DNA from: RGIG6353 sp045660745
GTDB taxonomy: Bacteria > Bacillota > Clostridia > Oscillospirales > SIG627
Length of the DNA stretch: 64,000 nucleotides
NCBI GenBank assembly: GCA_045660745.1
Contig: JAZREJ010000042.1
Location: forward strand, 20,439 to 84,438
Direction of reading: 5' to 3'
Shown: positions 16,028-24,562 of the stretch, one piece after another
Position numbering within the stretch: the first letter of the stretch is position 1
Layout of the letters: the number at the start of each line of letters is the position of its first letter
Made by a program: the position numbers and the translations under genes
The notes under the pieces: generated by a model
Told to the model about the DNA's origin: nothing
Seen by the model: only the letters and a program-made list of their open reading frames with translations
Databases searched by the model: none

Positions 16028-17893
16028 ATGTATTGTACAAAATGCGGAAGAAAGCTTGCCGAGGGGGAGGTTTGCACCTGTAGTGCACCTGAACAGAACG
16101 TTCAGAATCAGAATGTTAACAATAACACCATCCCCAACACGAATAGTGCTCCGCAGGCAGGCTATGACCCTAACACAAATTATAACCCTAACACAAATTA
16201 TAACCCTAACTTAAATTACTCCCCTAATACGGGCTATGATCCTGGTGCGGGACAGAATCCTGCGGGAGGATATAATTATACCAATGTAAACGGCGCTCCG
16301 AATCTCATTTACGATGAGCAGGCGATTCCCCCCAAGAAGAGATCGAAGAAGGGACTTGTCATAACCCTTTCGATCATTGCGGCAGTTATAGTGGTATGTA
16401 CGGCGGTATGGTTCTTGGCACAGGGCTGGGTAATCAAGACCTTTACTTCGGACGAGAATTATCTTGGATACGTTGTGAACAATTATGCCGAGACTGCGGC
16501 AGAAGCTGTAGCTGATACCTACAGCAATATGCTTACCACCTTAAACGGAACAATGCCCAAAACTTCTGATGGCACAATGAAGCTTGAGATAGGAGACACC
16601 GCAAAGACTCTTATTAACGAAGTGATAGGCGAGGATATCTCTCTTGACGGCTTAGACGGACTTACGTTTGATTTCAGAGGTGTAAATGAGGGCTTAAAGA
16701 GTACTTTATCAATGGACGTCAAGTCCGGCAACGTGACTCTTACAACAGTAGAGCTCTATTCCGATGCCACATCGGGTGAGATGATGCTGAGAATTCCCAC
16801 TCTCAGCGACAGCTGGATGTCGCTCGGTGAGACAGATGATTATTATGACGATTATTTTGACAGTGATATTGGTAGCATGTCGGGTATTCTGGGCATGGGC
16901 GGCTCGACGGATATTACAAAAATGCTTCCGTCTCCCGAAACCGTTGAGGAGCTTATCACGACCGTTATTGACACTCTTTTTGATAATATAACATCGGTCA
17001 AGACGACCGACGAGGTCGTTACGGTGGACGGAGTTTCACAGGAGTTTACAAAGTATTCCTTGAGACTTACCGAGCGCAACATGGTGGATATCCTTGAAGC
17101 GACCGCATATGAGCTTATTGAGGACGAGGACTTTGAAGAGGCTGTAAAAGAGCTTCTTAAGGCTACGGGAACCCCTTCAATGTATGTAGACATGATATGG
17201 GGACAGCTTCCCGCACTTCTCAGGGAAGGCATTTCCGAGATGAAGGATGAGATGGATGGCAACACAGTGCTTGCCGTTATCGATTTTTACATTGATTCAG
17301 ATCACGAGATCGCAGGTCTCAGTTTTGATCTTTTTGACGGAGACGTTGTGGTGAGACTTCTCAGCGCACAGAACGGAAACGGATTCGGTGCAGAGCTTGT
17401 CGTTGTTGCGGACGGCGGGGAAGCGTTTGAAGTGCGTATCACCGATGCTACTCGAAAGAACGGAAAGATCAGCGGAAATATGTCCTTCTGGTTAATGGGC
17501 GAGAGAGGCCTTACAGCAGAGCTTGTCAACGTTGATCCCGACCGCGGAACAGGAACTGTTCGTGTGAGACTAGATGATACTATTGCAGAGCTTATCAGTA
17601 ACGGAGACCCTGAGGTCGAGGCAATTCTTTCGCAGCTTAAATTCGAAGTCAGCGTAAAGACCTTGGAGGCTTACGAGAAAATAGGCATGAGAACAGCTCT
17701 TTATATGGGTGACGAGACTCTTATAGCACTTGATTGCGACATGGATGTGTTTATGGGCGGAAAGATAAACGTTAAGGGCACAAGCGACGTTCTCGATCAG
17801 TATGACTGGGAAGACGAGGTGTCATATGACGACCTTATTGACAATTTAGAAAAAGCGGGATTTTCTGAGGATCTTATCGACCTTTTCTATTGA
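16028..17893 (+). CDS. zinc-ribbon membrane protein with Asn/Pro repeats and a large extracytoplasmic domain
   Basis: 621 residues. The N-terminal half zinc ribbon (CTKCG...CTC; Cys 3, 6, 17, 19) is followed by a low-complexity linker rich in Asn, Pro and Tyr. The linker includes hexapeptide repeats NYNPNT, NYNPNL and NYSPNT, and ends in a basic stretch KKRSKKG. A single membrane helix (about 112-135) leads to an outside domain of about 480 residues rich in Thr, Asp and Glu. The zinc-ribbon/linker/helix layout is common in Clostridia membrane proteins of unknown job; I do not recognise the outer domain. Strong AAGGAGG site. Single-gene unit with its own promoter and terminator. Confidence 0.8.
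   Translation: MYCTKCGRKLAEGEVCTCSAPEQNVQNQNVNNNTIPNTNSAPQAGYDPNTNYNPNTNYNPNLNYSPNTGYDPGAGQNPAGGYNYTNVNGAPNLIYDEQAIPPKKRSKKGLVITLSIIAAVIVVCTAVWFLAQGWVIKTFTSDENYLGYVVNNYAETAAEAVADTYSNMLTTLNGTMPKTSDGTMKLEIGDTAKTLINEVIGEDISLDGLDGLTFDFRGVNEGLKSTLSMDVKSGNVTLTTVELYSDATSGEMMLRIPTLSDSWMSLGETDDYYDDYFDSDIGSMSGILGMGGSTDITKMLPSPETVEELITTVIDTLFDNITSVKTTDEVVTVDGVSQEFTKYSLRLTERNMVDILEATAYELIEDEDFEEAVKELLKATGTPSMYVDMIWGQLPALLREGISEMKDEMDGNTVLAVIDFYIDSDHEIAGLSFDLFDGDVVVRLLSAQNGNGFGAELVVVADGGEAFEVRITDATRKNGKISGNMSFWLMGERGLTAELVNVDPDRGTGTVRVRLDDTIAELISNGDPEVEAILSQLKFEVSVKTLEAYEKIGMRTALYMGDETLIALDCDMDVFMGGKINVKGTSDVLDQYDWEDEVSYDDLIDNLEKAGFSEDLIDLFY
16171..16242 (+). repeat. 18 bp in-frame tandem repeat
   Basis: Four 18 bp units at 16171, 16189, 16207 and 16225. 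The first two are identical and the other two progressively diverged. They encode the N-x-P hexapeptides of the linker in the zinc-ribbon protein, a likely spot for slippage and length variation. Confidence 0.85.
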
Positions 17894-17920
17894 TGAAAAA
17901 CGCTGTATAATAACTAATAA

Positions 17921-17952
17921 AATCTTCCCGCAAAAAAGCGGGAAGATTTTTT
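17921..17952 (+). terminator. terminator
   Basis: AATCTTCCCGC-AAAAAA-GCGGGAAGATT followed by a T-run. Ends the zinc-ribbon protein transcript 27 bp after its stop. Confidence 0.9.
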
Positions 17953-17969
17953 GAATCGGAGAAGCACAA

Positions 17970-18638
17970 ATGTATATTGAGGTAAAAAACATTTCAAAGT
18001 CATTCGGCAAAAAGAAGATACTGTCAAACGTTTCCTTTGAAGCCGTGTCAGGCAAGTGTATAGGAATACTCGGAGCGAACGGATCGGGAAAATCAACTCT
18101 TCTATCTATCCTTGCAGGTGTTAATTCAGCGGATGAGGGAAGCTTTTTGTGTGACGGAGAGGATCTTTTGAAAAAGCATGAGCTGCGTCAGATGAGAGTG
18201 GGATACGTCCCACAGGGCACCCCTCTTGTCGATGAGCTAACAGCACGGGATAACCTTCTTATGTGGTATACCAAAAAGGAAATGGAGAGGGAGCTTGAAT
18301 TCGGCATTCTCTCCCTTCTCGGAATAGGAGAGTTTTTAAAAACGCCGGTAATAAAGATGTCGGGCGGTATGAAAAAGCGTCTGTCCATTGGCTGTGCCGT
18401 AAGCCGTCATCCGCCAATACTTCTTCTTGACGAGCCTATGGCGGCACTTGATATCTCCTGCAAAAAGAAAATAGCGGATTATCTTAAGATATTTAAAAAG
18501 CAGGGCGGTATAACCGTTATGGTTACGCATGACCTTCTTGAAATGGAGCTTTGCGACGAGTATTATATCGTGAAGAATGGAACGCTTGAAAAATTTGAAT
18601 TTACGGGTGACACAGACTCACTCATAAGACAGTTGTGA
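17970..18638 (+). CDS. ABC transporter ATPase of an ABC-2 exporter
   Basis: 222 residues, a minimal ABC ATPase. Walker A GANGSGKST (about 34-42), Q-loop VGYVPQG, signature MSGGMKKRLSIGC, Walker B ILLLDEPMAALD and H-loop MVTHDL. There is no C-terminal extension. It is followed after 1 bp by two membrane proteins of the ABC-2 type, so the three form one exporter. GGAG site 9 nt before the ATG. No promoter other than read-through of the preceding terminator was evident. Confidence 0.9.
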   Translation: MYIEVKNISKSFGKKKILSNVSFEAVSGKCIGILGANGSGKSTLLSILAGVNSADEGSFLCDGEDLLKKHELRQMRVGYVPQGTPLVDELTARDNLLMWYTKKEMERELEFGILSLLGIGEFLKTPVIKMSGGMKKRLSIGCAVSRHPPILLLDEPMAALDISCKKKIADYLKIFKKQGGITVMVTHDLLEMELCDEYYIVKNGTLEKFEFTGDTDSLIRQL

Positions 18639-18639
18639 T

Positions 18640-19848
18640 ATGTACAGATATTTTAAAGCTCAGGCTAAAAGATTTATAAAAATTTCGCCTCTTGTTTTTA
18701 TCCTGTCTCTTATCTTCTTTTCAAGTGCCGCACTTTTGCTGCTTGGGTTTAAAAGTGCCCTTGACAGCGATGAGTCGAGAATTGAATTCAACATAGGCGT
18801 GACGGGAGATACCGATAACAAGTATTTCGAAATAGGAATGACGGCACTGAATACCATGGACTCATCAAGATTCTCACTTGAGCTTTCAAGGCTTTCCGAG
18901 CAGGATGCCGAAAAAAAGCTTGAGGATGGGGAGCTTTCAGCATACCTTGTGGTCCCTGATGGGTTTGTAAAGGCTGCCGCCAAGGGAAGGATACTGCCAA
19001 TAACCTTTGTCACTCTTGATTCAAACACAGGACTTGTCGGAATGATAAGAGATGAGATCATCTCTCTTGTAGAGGAAATGGTGGCGGCGGGTCAAAAGGG
19101 AGTTTTCGGCACCGAGAATGCTCTTTATGAAAACGGCTATGGCTCGCTTGTGAAAGAGACTAACAAAAACGTAAATATTGCTTTTGTTGCAATGGCGCTT
19201 GCAAGAGAGAGCATGTATAAGGTAGAGGAGACGGGTGTCGGCACAGGGCTTAACTCGTATCTCGTTTTTGCCTGCGGCATAGCCGTTGTGTTTATACTTA
19301 TTTCGGGTGCAGTGTACGCTACGGTGCTTATACGCCGTGACTCCGCACTTTGCCGTCTTCTTATAAGCCGTGGAAACGGTGTTGTAAAGCAGATATTCTG
19401 TGATTTTTTGGCAATTACCGTTTCGTTTTTTCCTATCATTTATATAATTCTCGGAACGGCACTCTTTTTTATGGGGGATGCTGTCGGCGTACAGCTGAGT
19501 GCGGTACAGCTCATAACAGCATTCATTCCCGCAACAGCACTTGTTTGCGCTTTCAATATGTTCATTTTTGAGATCACCGACAAAATAGTGACAGGCATTC
19601 TTTTGCAGTTCTTCTCGTCTCTGTTTTTGTCTTACATGTCAGGCTGTCTTTATCCGATAGATGCACTTCCGTCAACCCTTCAGCGCGTCGCACCTTATCT
19701 TCCCACGGGAAGCATAAGAATGTGGCTTGAATGTGTTCTTGCAGACCTTGTAAATCTTGAACGGGTGCTTGGAGTTGCATTTTATACAGTTCTGTTCCTC
19801 ATCCTCGCCTCTATTGTGCGAAGCGTGAGAGCAAGGAGGCTTGTATGA
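18640..19848 (+). CDS. ABC-2 type permease subunit
   Basis: 402 residues. One N-terminal membrane helix (about 15-36), an outside domain of about 180 residues, then five hydrophobic helices from about 205 onward: the usual ABC-2 membrane (NatB/YhaP-like) layout. The segment GCLYPIDALPSTLQRVAPYLPTG is the conserved region before the last helices. Overlaps the next gene by ATGA. With its sister permease it probably forms a heterodimer; substrate (lipid, peptide or antibiotic) unknown. Confidence 0.85.
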   Translation: MYRYFKAQAKRFIKISPLVFILSLIFFSSAALLLLGFKSALDSDESRIEFNIGVTGDTDNKYFEIGMTALNTMDSSRFSLELSRLSEQDAEKKLEDGELSAYLVVPDGFVKAAAKGRILPITFVTLDSNTGLVGMIRDEIISLVEEMVAAGQKGVFGTENALYENGYGSLVKETNKNVNIAFVAMALARESMYKVEETGVGTGLNSYLVFACGIAVVFILISGAVYATVLIRRDSALCRLLISRGNGVVKQIFCDFLAITVSFFPIIYIILGTALFFMGDAVGVQLSAVQLITAFIPATALVCAFNMFIFEITDKIVTGILLQFFSSLFLSYMSGCLYPIDALPSTLQRVAPYLPTGSIRMWLECVLADLVNLERVLGVAFYTVLFLILASIVRSVRARRLV

Positions 19849-20966
19849 AGATAAAACATATACTCCTTTTGACAAAAAGGCTTTACAAAAAAGCAGCCTT
19901 CGTTTTTCTTATGCTTCTTATACCTGTCACGGTATTCCTTCTCGGACAGACTGCCGCAGAGGATAGTGCACTTATGAGCATAGCACTTGTTTTGGAGGAC
20001 CCCGAAAACTTGCTTTGCCGTGATATTACCGACGAGCTTGCGGACTCCAGCCGTCTTGTGAGATTTGAAAGATACGATTCTGTTGAAAAAGCGCTTGATG
20101 GGGTAAAATACGGAGAGGTGACCTGTGCATGGATATTCCCCTCGGATATTGAAAAGCGTATAGATACGTTTTCAAAAACTCAGCACCCCGCGGACTATAT
20201 CGTGCGAGTTGTTATCCGCGAGACGACCGTTGCGTCCCGTGTTGTGCTTGAAAAGCTGTCCGGAGTACTCTATAAGAGAGCGGCTGAGCGCTTGTATATA
20301 AACTATATAAGAGAAAACCTTCCCGAGCTTGATGCCGAGTCGGACGAGACCCTTTTTGAATATTATGACGGTATCGGATCAGACTTTGGGATCTTTCAAT
20401 TTGAGTCGGTACAGGAAAACAAACTCCCCGATACGGGATATCTTATGTCTCCCGTGAGAGGACTGCTTGCAATAGTTGTCACATTTGGCGCACTTGCGGG
20501 TGCGATGTACTATATTGACGACGAAAGACGCGACGTTTTTTACAATATTTCTGTAAAGAGCCGAGCTTTCATCGAATTCACTTCTGTATTTGTGCCCGTT
20601 GCAAACCTCGCCCTTGCCGCATTTCTGTCACTTACACTGGCGGGCATTTCCGCGCACTTCTTGCAAGAGCTTTATTTCTCCCTTATGCTGTCGCTCTCGG
20701 CAACGCTTTTTGCGATGGTCGTGAAAAGGATCTTCAGGGACATCAAGGTGCTTTCAACCGTGTCTGTGCTTTTGGTGTTTGTTATGAGTTCTGTCTGTCC
20801 TGTTTTTTTTGATATTAAGGTGGCAAGACCTGTTCAACTGCTTTTCCCTGTGACTCATTATCTTGATATGTCTCACGGCGCAGGGTACGGTATTATTTAT
20901 CCCGCAATACTTCTTTTTATAATAGGATTTTTCGGAATGATACGCAAAAATAAAGGAATCCGCTGA
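19845..20966 (+). CDS. ABC-2 type permease subunit
   Basis: 373 residues, same layout as the preceding permease: N-terminal helix (about 18-35), an outside region of about 170 residues, then five to six helices. Sequence similarity to its neighbour is low, as in heterodimeric ABC-2 pairs. Its TGA stop is the loop of the following terminator hairpin, so translation end and transcription end coincide. Confidence 0.82.
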   Translation: MKIKHILLLTKRLYKKAAFVFLMLLIPVTVFLLGQTAAEDSALMSIALVLEDPENLLCRDITDELADSSRLVRFERYDSVEKALDGVKYGEVTCAWIFPSDIEKRIDTFSKTQHPADYIVRVVIRETTVASRVVLEKLSGVLYKRAAERLYINYIRENLPELDAESDETLFEYYDGIGSDFGIFQFESVQENKLPDTGYLMSPVRGLLAIVVTFGALAGAMYYIDDERRDVFYNISVKSRAFIEFTSVFVPVANLALAAFLSLTLAGISAHFLQELYFSLMLSLSATLFAMVVKRIFRDIKVLSTVSVLLVFVMSSVCPVFFDIKVARPVQLLFPVTHYLDMSHGAGYGIIYPAILLFIIGFFGMIRKNKGIR

Positions 20967-20978
20967 TGCGGATTCCTT
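20953..20978. terminator. bidirectional terminator with stop codon in the loop
   Basis: AAGGAATCCGC-TGAT-GCGGATTCCTT: 11 bp perfect stem. The loop contains the TGA stop of the ABC-2 permease. The opposing glyQS gene ends 7 bp away, so the palindrome probably serves both. Confidence 0.85.
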
Positions 20979-20984
20979 ATTCTT

Positions 20985-22361
20985 TTAGAATTCAAGCTTC
21001 TTTGCGATGTAGTCCTTAACCTCGGCAATGGGAAGACGAATCTGTTCCATTGTGTCTCTGTCACGGATGGTAACGCATCCGTCGTTCTCGGACTCGAAGT
21101 CATAGGTGATACAGAAGGGAGTACCGATTTCGTCCTCGCGACGGTATCTCTTACCGATACTTCCGGCCTCGTCGAAGTCAACCATAAAGCTCTTGGAAAG
21201 CTCCTCATGAAGTGCGGAAGCCTTTTCGGAAAGCTTCTTGGAGAGGGGGAGAACTGCTGCCTTAAATGGAGCAAGTGCGGGATGGAAGCGCATTACAACA
21301 CGTGTGTCGCCTTCTGCGATCTCTTCCTCGTCATACGCCTCGCAAAGGAATGCGAGTGCTACACGGTCTGCACCGAGAGACGGCTCGACAACGTAGGGGA
21401 TGTACTTTTCGTTTGTTTCGGGATCAAAGTATTCAAGGCTCTGACCCGAGTGGTTCATGTGCTGAGAAAGGTCATAGTTTGTACGGTCTGCAATTCCCCA
21501 AAGCTCGCCCCATCCGAAGGGGAAGAGGTACTCGAAGTCGGTTGTTGCCTTGGAATAGAAGGAAAGCTCTTCCTTTGCGTGATCACGAAGACGGAGGTTT
21601 TCTCTCTTCATGTTGAGAGAGTAAAGGAAGTTTGCACAGTAGTCTTTCCAATATGCAAACCATTCAAGGTCGGTGTCGGGCTTGCAGAAGAACTCAAGCT
21701 CCATCTGCTCAAACTCACGGGTACGGAAGGTGAAGTTACCGGGAGTGATCTCGTTACGGAAGGATTTTCCGATCTGAGCAACACCGAAGGGAACCTTCTT
21801 ACGGGAGGTGCGCTGAATGTTTGCAAAGTTTACGAAGATACCCTGTGCTGTTTCTGGACGGAGGTAAAGCTCGCTCTTTGCGTCCTCGGTAACACCCTGG
21901 AAGGTCTTGAACATAAGATTGAACTTACGGATGTCGGTGAAGTTGTGAGAACCGCAGTCGGGGCAAGCGATGTTGTTTTCCTTGATGTAGTCCATCATCT
22001 GCTCGTTTGTCCAGCCGTCAGCGGGAGAACCGCTGAAGTCCTCAATGAGCTTGTCTGCTCTGTGACGGCTCTTACAGTCCTTACAGTCCATAAGAGGATC
22101 GGAGAAGCCTCCGACGTGACCTGATGCAACCCATGTTTCGGGGTTCATAAGGATGGCACTGTCAAGACCTACGTTGTACTTCGATTCCTGAACGAACTTC
22201 TTCCACCAAGCCTTCTTTACGTTGTTCTTGAATTCAACACCGAGAGGGCCGTAGTCCCATGTGTTGGCAAGACCGCCGTAAATTTCGGAGCCGCTGTATA
22301 CGAAGCCTCTGCCTTTACAGAGAGCAACAATTTTTTCCATTGTCTTTTCGTTGTTATTCAT
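20985..22361 (-). CDS. glyQS: glycyl-tRNA synthetase, single-chain (alpha2) type
   Basis: 458 residues, class II synthetase of the eukaryote/Gram-positive dimer type rather than the GlyQ/GlyS tetramer. N-terminal KGRGFVYSGSEIYGGLANTW, zinc-type cysteines (CKDCKSRH and CPDCGSHNF), motif 2 QIGKSFRNEITPGNFTFRTR and motif 3 near PSLGADRVALAFL, followed by the anticodon-binding domain. Charges tRNA-Gly in the cytoplasm. The start reading MNNNEK has AGAGGAAA just upstream; a 14-residue longer start lies over the promoter. No T-box leader is present, since the -10 lies only about 35 bp from the start codon. Confidence 0.96.
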   Translation of the reverse strand: MNNNEKTMEKIVALCKGRGFVYSGSEIYGGLANTWDYGPLGVEFKNNVKKAWWKKFVQESKYNVGLDSAILMNPETWVASGHVGGFSDPLMDCKDCKSRHRADKLIEDFSGSPADGWTNEQMMDYIKENNIACPDCGSHNFTDIRKFNLMFKTFQGVTEDAKSELYLRPETAQGIFVNFANIQRTSRKKVPFGVAQIGKSFRNEITPGNFTFRTREFEQMELEFFCKPDTDLEWFAYWKDYCANFLYSLNMKRENLRLRDHAKEELSFYSKATTDFEYLFPFGWGELWGIADRTNYDLSQHMNHSGQSLEYFDPETNEKYIPYVVEPSLGADRVALAFLCEAYDEEEIAEGDTRVVMRFHPALAPFKAAVLPLSKKLSEKASALHEELSKSFMVDFDEAGSIGKRYRREDEIGTPFCITYDFESENDGCVTIRDRDTMEQIRLPIAEVKDYIAKKLEF

Positions 22362-22394
22362 TTCATTTCCTCTATTTTCTAAATATGATATTAT

Positions 22395-22423
22395 ATTGTA
22401 CATTGATTTCTCAAATAAGTCAA
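22395..22423 (-). promoter_or_regulatory. promoter of glyQS
   Basis: Minus-strand TTGACT (complement of 22418-22423), 17 bp, TACAAT (complement of 22395-22400). The short untranslated leader excludes a T-box. Confidence 0.82.
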
Positions 22424-22583
22424 GTGTTTTGCGCTTATTTTTGCTTTTTACACTCGTTTACTTAGCTGTTTTGAGAAGTACAAGATACTTTTTTATCGGT
22501 TTTTATCACATAGCCTGTGCGAGGCGCAAACACTGTTGCATAAAGCGCAAAAAAAGGCTCAAAATAACTCGGGGTGATATTGA

Positions 22584-22949
22584 GTGAAAACTTTTGTGAT
22601 GCTGGCTTTTTCAGGACTTATTGCGGGTTTTGTGAACGGATTTTTCGGCACAGGCGGGGGAATTGTTATATTTTTTTCCTTGATGCTTCTCGGAAGCGAC
22701 GTCAGGCGGGCACTTGCAAGTGCCAATTTCGGGATACTTGTTTTGAGTATAGTAAGCTTTTTTGTTTATCTGAAGCTTGGTACAGTAGATGCAGGTGACG
22801 GAGAAAAGCTCTTGAGAACCTGTCTTTTGCCCGCTCTTACCGGAGGTGCGCTTGGTGCATGGCTTTCGGGAAATATAAGCCCCAAGATACTTAAAAAGAT
22901 ATTTTCCGCACTCGTAATCGTGTGCGGTGTCAGAACGGTGCTTTCATGA
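22584..22949 (+). CDS. TauE/SafE (TSUP) permease, N-terminal half
   Basis: 121 residues and four hydrophobic helices. GFVNGFFGTGGG is the first repeat motif of sulfite-exporter TauE/SafE family permeases, and SANFGILVLSIVSF the next helix. It is half the usual size (about 250 residues). The second half is encoded by the next gene, which overlaps it by ATGA. Starts at GTG with a GGGGTGA site. The two short proteins probably assemble as a heterodimer that resembles one full-length permease for a small anion or organosulfur compound. Confidence 0.82.
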   Translation: MKTFVMLAFSGLIAGFVNGFFGTGGGIVIFFSLMLLGSDVRRALASANFGILVLSIVSFFVYLKLGTVDAGDGEKLLRTCLLPALTGGALGAWLSGNISPKILKKIFSALVIVCGVRTVLS

Positions 22950-23281
22950 ATTTCGTTTTCGCTTTTCTTACAGGCATGGGAGTGGGGACAGGCGGACTTT
23001 ACGTGCTTTGGCTCACTCTTGTAAAGGATATTCCTCAGGCTGAGGCACAGGGAATGAATCTTATATTTTTCTCGCTTTCTATTTTGTCGGCAAGCATCAT
23101 CAATCTGTTTTTTAAACGCGTTATGTTCGCCCCGATTTTGATTATCCTTATTTTTGGTCTTGCGGTGACTTACCCTGCATCCTGTCTTGCAAATACTATC
23201 GACTCTTCTCTTTTGACACGCCTTTTCGGTGGCTTTCTTATAGTGCTTGGAAGCGTTGGCTTTTTCGGAAAAAATAAATAG
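22946..23281 (+). CDS. TauE/SafE (TSUP) permease, C-terminal half
   Basis: 111 residues, four hydrophobic helices. TGMGVGTGGLYVLWL is the second-repeat version of the family motif seen in the preceding protein. The ATG at 22946 overlaps the stop of the first half (ATGA), so translation is coupled. A longer in-frame start exists but lies inside the first gene. As the two halves are in different frames with intact starts, this looks like a natural split, not a recent frameshift. Confidence 0.82.
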   Translation: MNFVFAFLTGMGVGTGGLYVLWLTLVKDIPQAEAQGMNLIFFSLSILSASIINLFFKRVMFAPILIILIFGLAVTYPASCLANTIDSSLLTRLFGGFLIVLGSVGFFGKNK

Positions 23282-23283
23282 CT

Positions 23284-23312
23284 TTGACAAGACGGATTTT
23301 TTGTGATAGAAT
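23284..23312 (+). promoter_or_regulatory. promoter of smpB-trmN6-rsmI
   Basis: TTGACA (23284-23289), 17 bp, TAGAAT (23307-23312), directly after the TSUP stop. Confidence 0.85.
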
Positions 23313-23339
23313 ATAAAATGGAATAATAGGAGGTAATTT

Positions 23340-23810
23340 ATGGCAGACAATATAAGAATGATATCAAACAACAAAAAAGCATATCACGATTATTTCGTTG
23401 AGGATAAATATGAGGCGGGAATCGAGCTTTTCGGCACCGAGGTCAAGTCACTCAGACTCGGACAAGTCAACCTCAAGGACTCCTATTGCTCGGTTGACAA
23501 AGGTGAAATGTACGTTTACGGAATGCATATTTCCCCTTACGAAAAAGGAAATATCTTCAACCGAGACCCACTCCGTCACCGTAAGCTTCTTTTACATAAA
23601 AAGGAGATACTCAAGCTTTTCGGACTTGTGGGACGGGAGGGCTACAGCATAATTCCTTTGTCTGTTTATTTCAAGGGCCCGCACGCAAAGATGGAAATAG
23701 GTCTTTGCAAGGGTAAAAAGCTTTACGACAAGCGCGACAGCGCCGCAAAGAAGGATGCTGACCGTCTTTCTATGCGAAACGTTAAGCTTTCGGGAAGGCT
23801 TGACGACTGA
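23340..23810 (+). CDS. smpB: SsrA-binding protein
   Basis: 156 residues. NKKAYHDYFVEDKYEAGIEL, GTEVKSLRLGQVNLKDSY and the C-terminal KLYDKRDSAAKKDADR are the family signatures. It binds tmRNA and brings it to stalled ribosomes for trans-translation. AGGAGG lies 6 nt upstream of the ATG. Its TGA overlaps the next ATG by one base. No tmRNA gene was found in the window. Confidence 0.97.
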   Translation: MADNIRMISNNKKAYHDYFVEDKYEAGIELFGTEVKSLRLGQVNLKDSYCSVDKGEMYVYGMHISPYEKGNIFNRDPLRHRKLLLHKKEILKLFGLVGREGYSIIPLSVYFKGPHAKMEIGLCKGKKLYDKRDSAAKKDADRLSMRNVKLSGRLDD

Positions 23811-24562
23811 TGGAAAAACGCCTTGACAGGATAAACGAGAAAATTTCAATGTATCAATATACCGAGGGCTTCAGCTACGGCACGGATGCCGTGCTCGTCG
23901 CAGCCTTCTGTAAGATAAAAAAGGGTCAGATTGGTGCCGACCTTGGTACGGGTACGGGAATCATCCCGATTTTGCTTTGCCACCACAAGAGCCCTGAAAA
24001 GGTGTTCGCTTTCGAGGTGCAGGAGGATTACGCTCACCTTGCCCGCGAGAATGCTGCGCTTAATGATTTGCAGAACAGAATAGAGGTCGTGCAGGAGAAC
24101 GTAGCGGACCTCACCCCTTCATATATGAGACGCTTCGGTCTTGAAGCGCTTGATTTCGTGGTGTCAAATCCTCCGTACATGAAGATAACCTCGGGCGCAC
24201 TCGGTCTTTCTGAAAGAAAAATTTCGGCACGTCACGAAAAGTGGTGTGACATAAACGGATTTGCAAGAGCGGGCGCCGCACTTCTTAAAAACGGCGGGGA
24301 TATGTATATCGTTTACCGCCCCGACAGGCTGTGTGATCTTATTTGCGCACTCCGTGAAAATCGACTTGAACCAAAGGAAATGATATTCGTCAAGTCCTTT
24401 GAAAATGATGCTCCCTGTATGGTGCTCGTGAGAGCAAGGAAGTGCGCCGAATCGTCACTTAAAATTTCGGAATTTGTGATATACCGAGAACAAAACGTAT
24501 ACACCGAGGGAATGGAGCGGGTATACCGCGAGTCGGTGATTGGAGATATTTATGGCAAATGA
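23810..24562 (+). CDS. trmN6: TrmN6-type tRNA1(Val) adenine-37 N6-methyltransferase (YabB family)
   Basis: 250 residues, class I SAM-dependent methyltransferase. SAM loop GADLGTGTGIIPILL (about 44-58), acidic strand VFAFEVQ and catalytic VVSNPPYMKI. NPPY is typical of N6-adenine methylases. N-terminal YQYTEGFSYGTDAVLVAAF is characteristic of the YabB/YfiC family. Gene order with rsmI directly downstream follows yabB-yabC in Bacillus (without yazA). Its last 11 bases overlap rsmI. Confidence 0.9.
   Translation: MEKRLDRINEKISMYQYTEGFSYGTDAVLVAAFCKIKKGQIGADLGTGTGIIPILLCHHKSPEKVFAFEVQEDYAHLARENAALNDLQNRIEVVQENVADLTPSYMRRFGLEALDFVVSNPPYMKITSGALGLSERKISARHEKWCDINGFARAGAALLKNGGDMYIVYRPDRLCDLICALRENRLEPKEMIFVKSFENDAPCMVLVRARKCAESSLKISEFVIYREQNVYTEGMERVYRESVIGDIYGK

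Noticed and set aside
22362..22583. T-box riboswitch upstream of glyQS
   Set aside because: The promoter lies only about 35 bp from the start codon, leaving no room for a T-box; no AGGGTGGNACCGCG-like sequence was seen.
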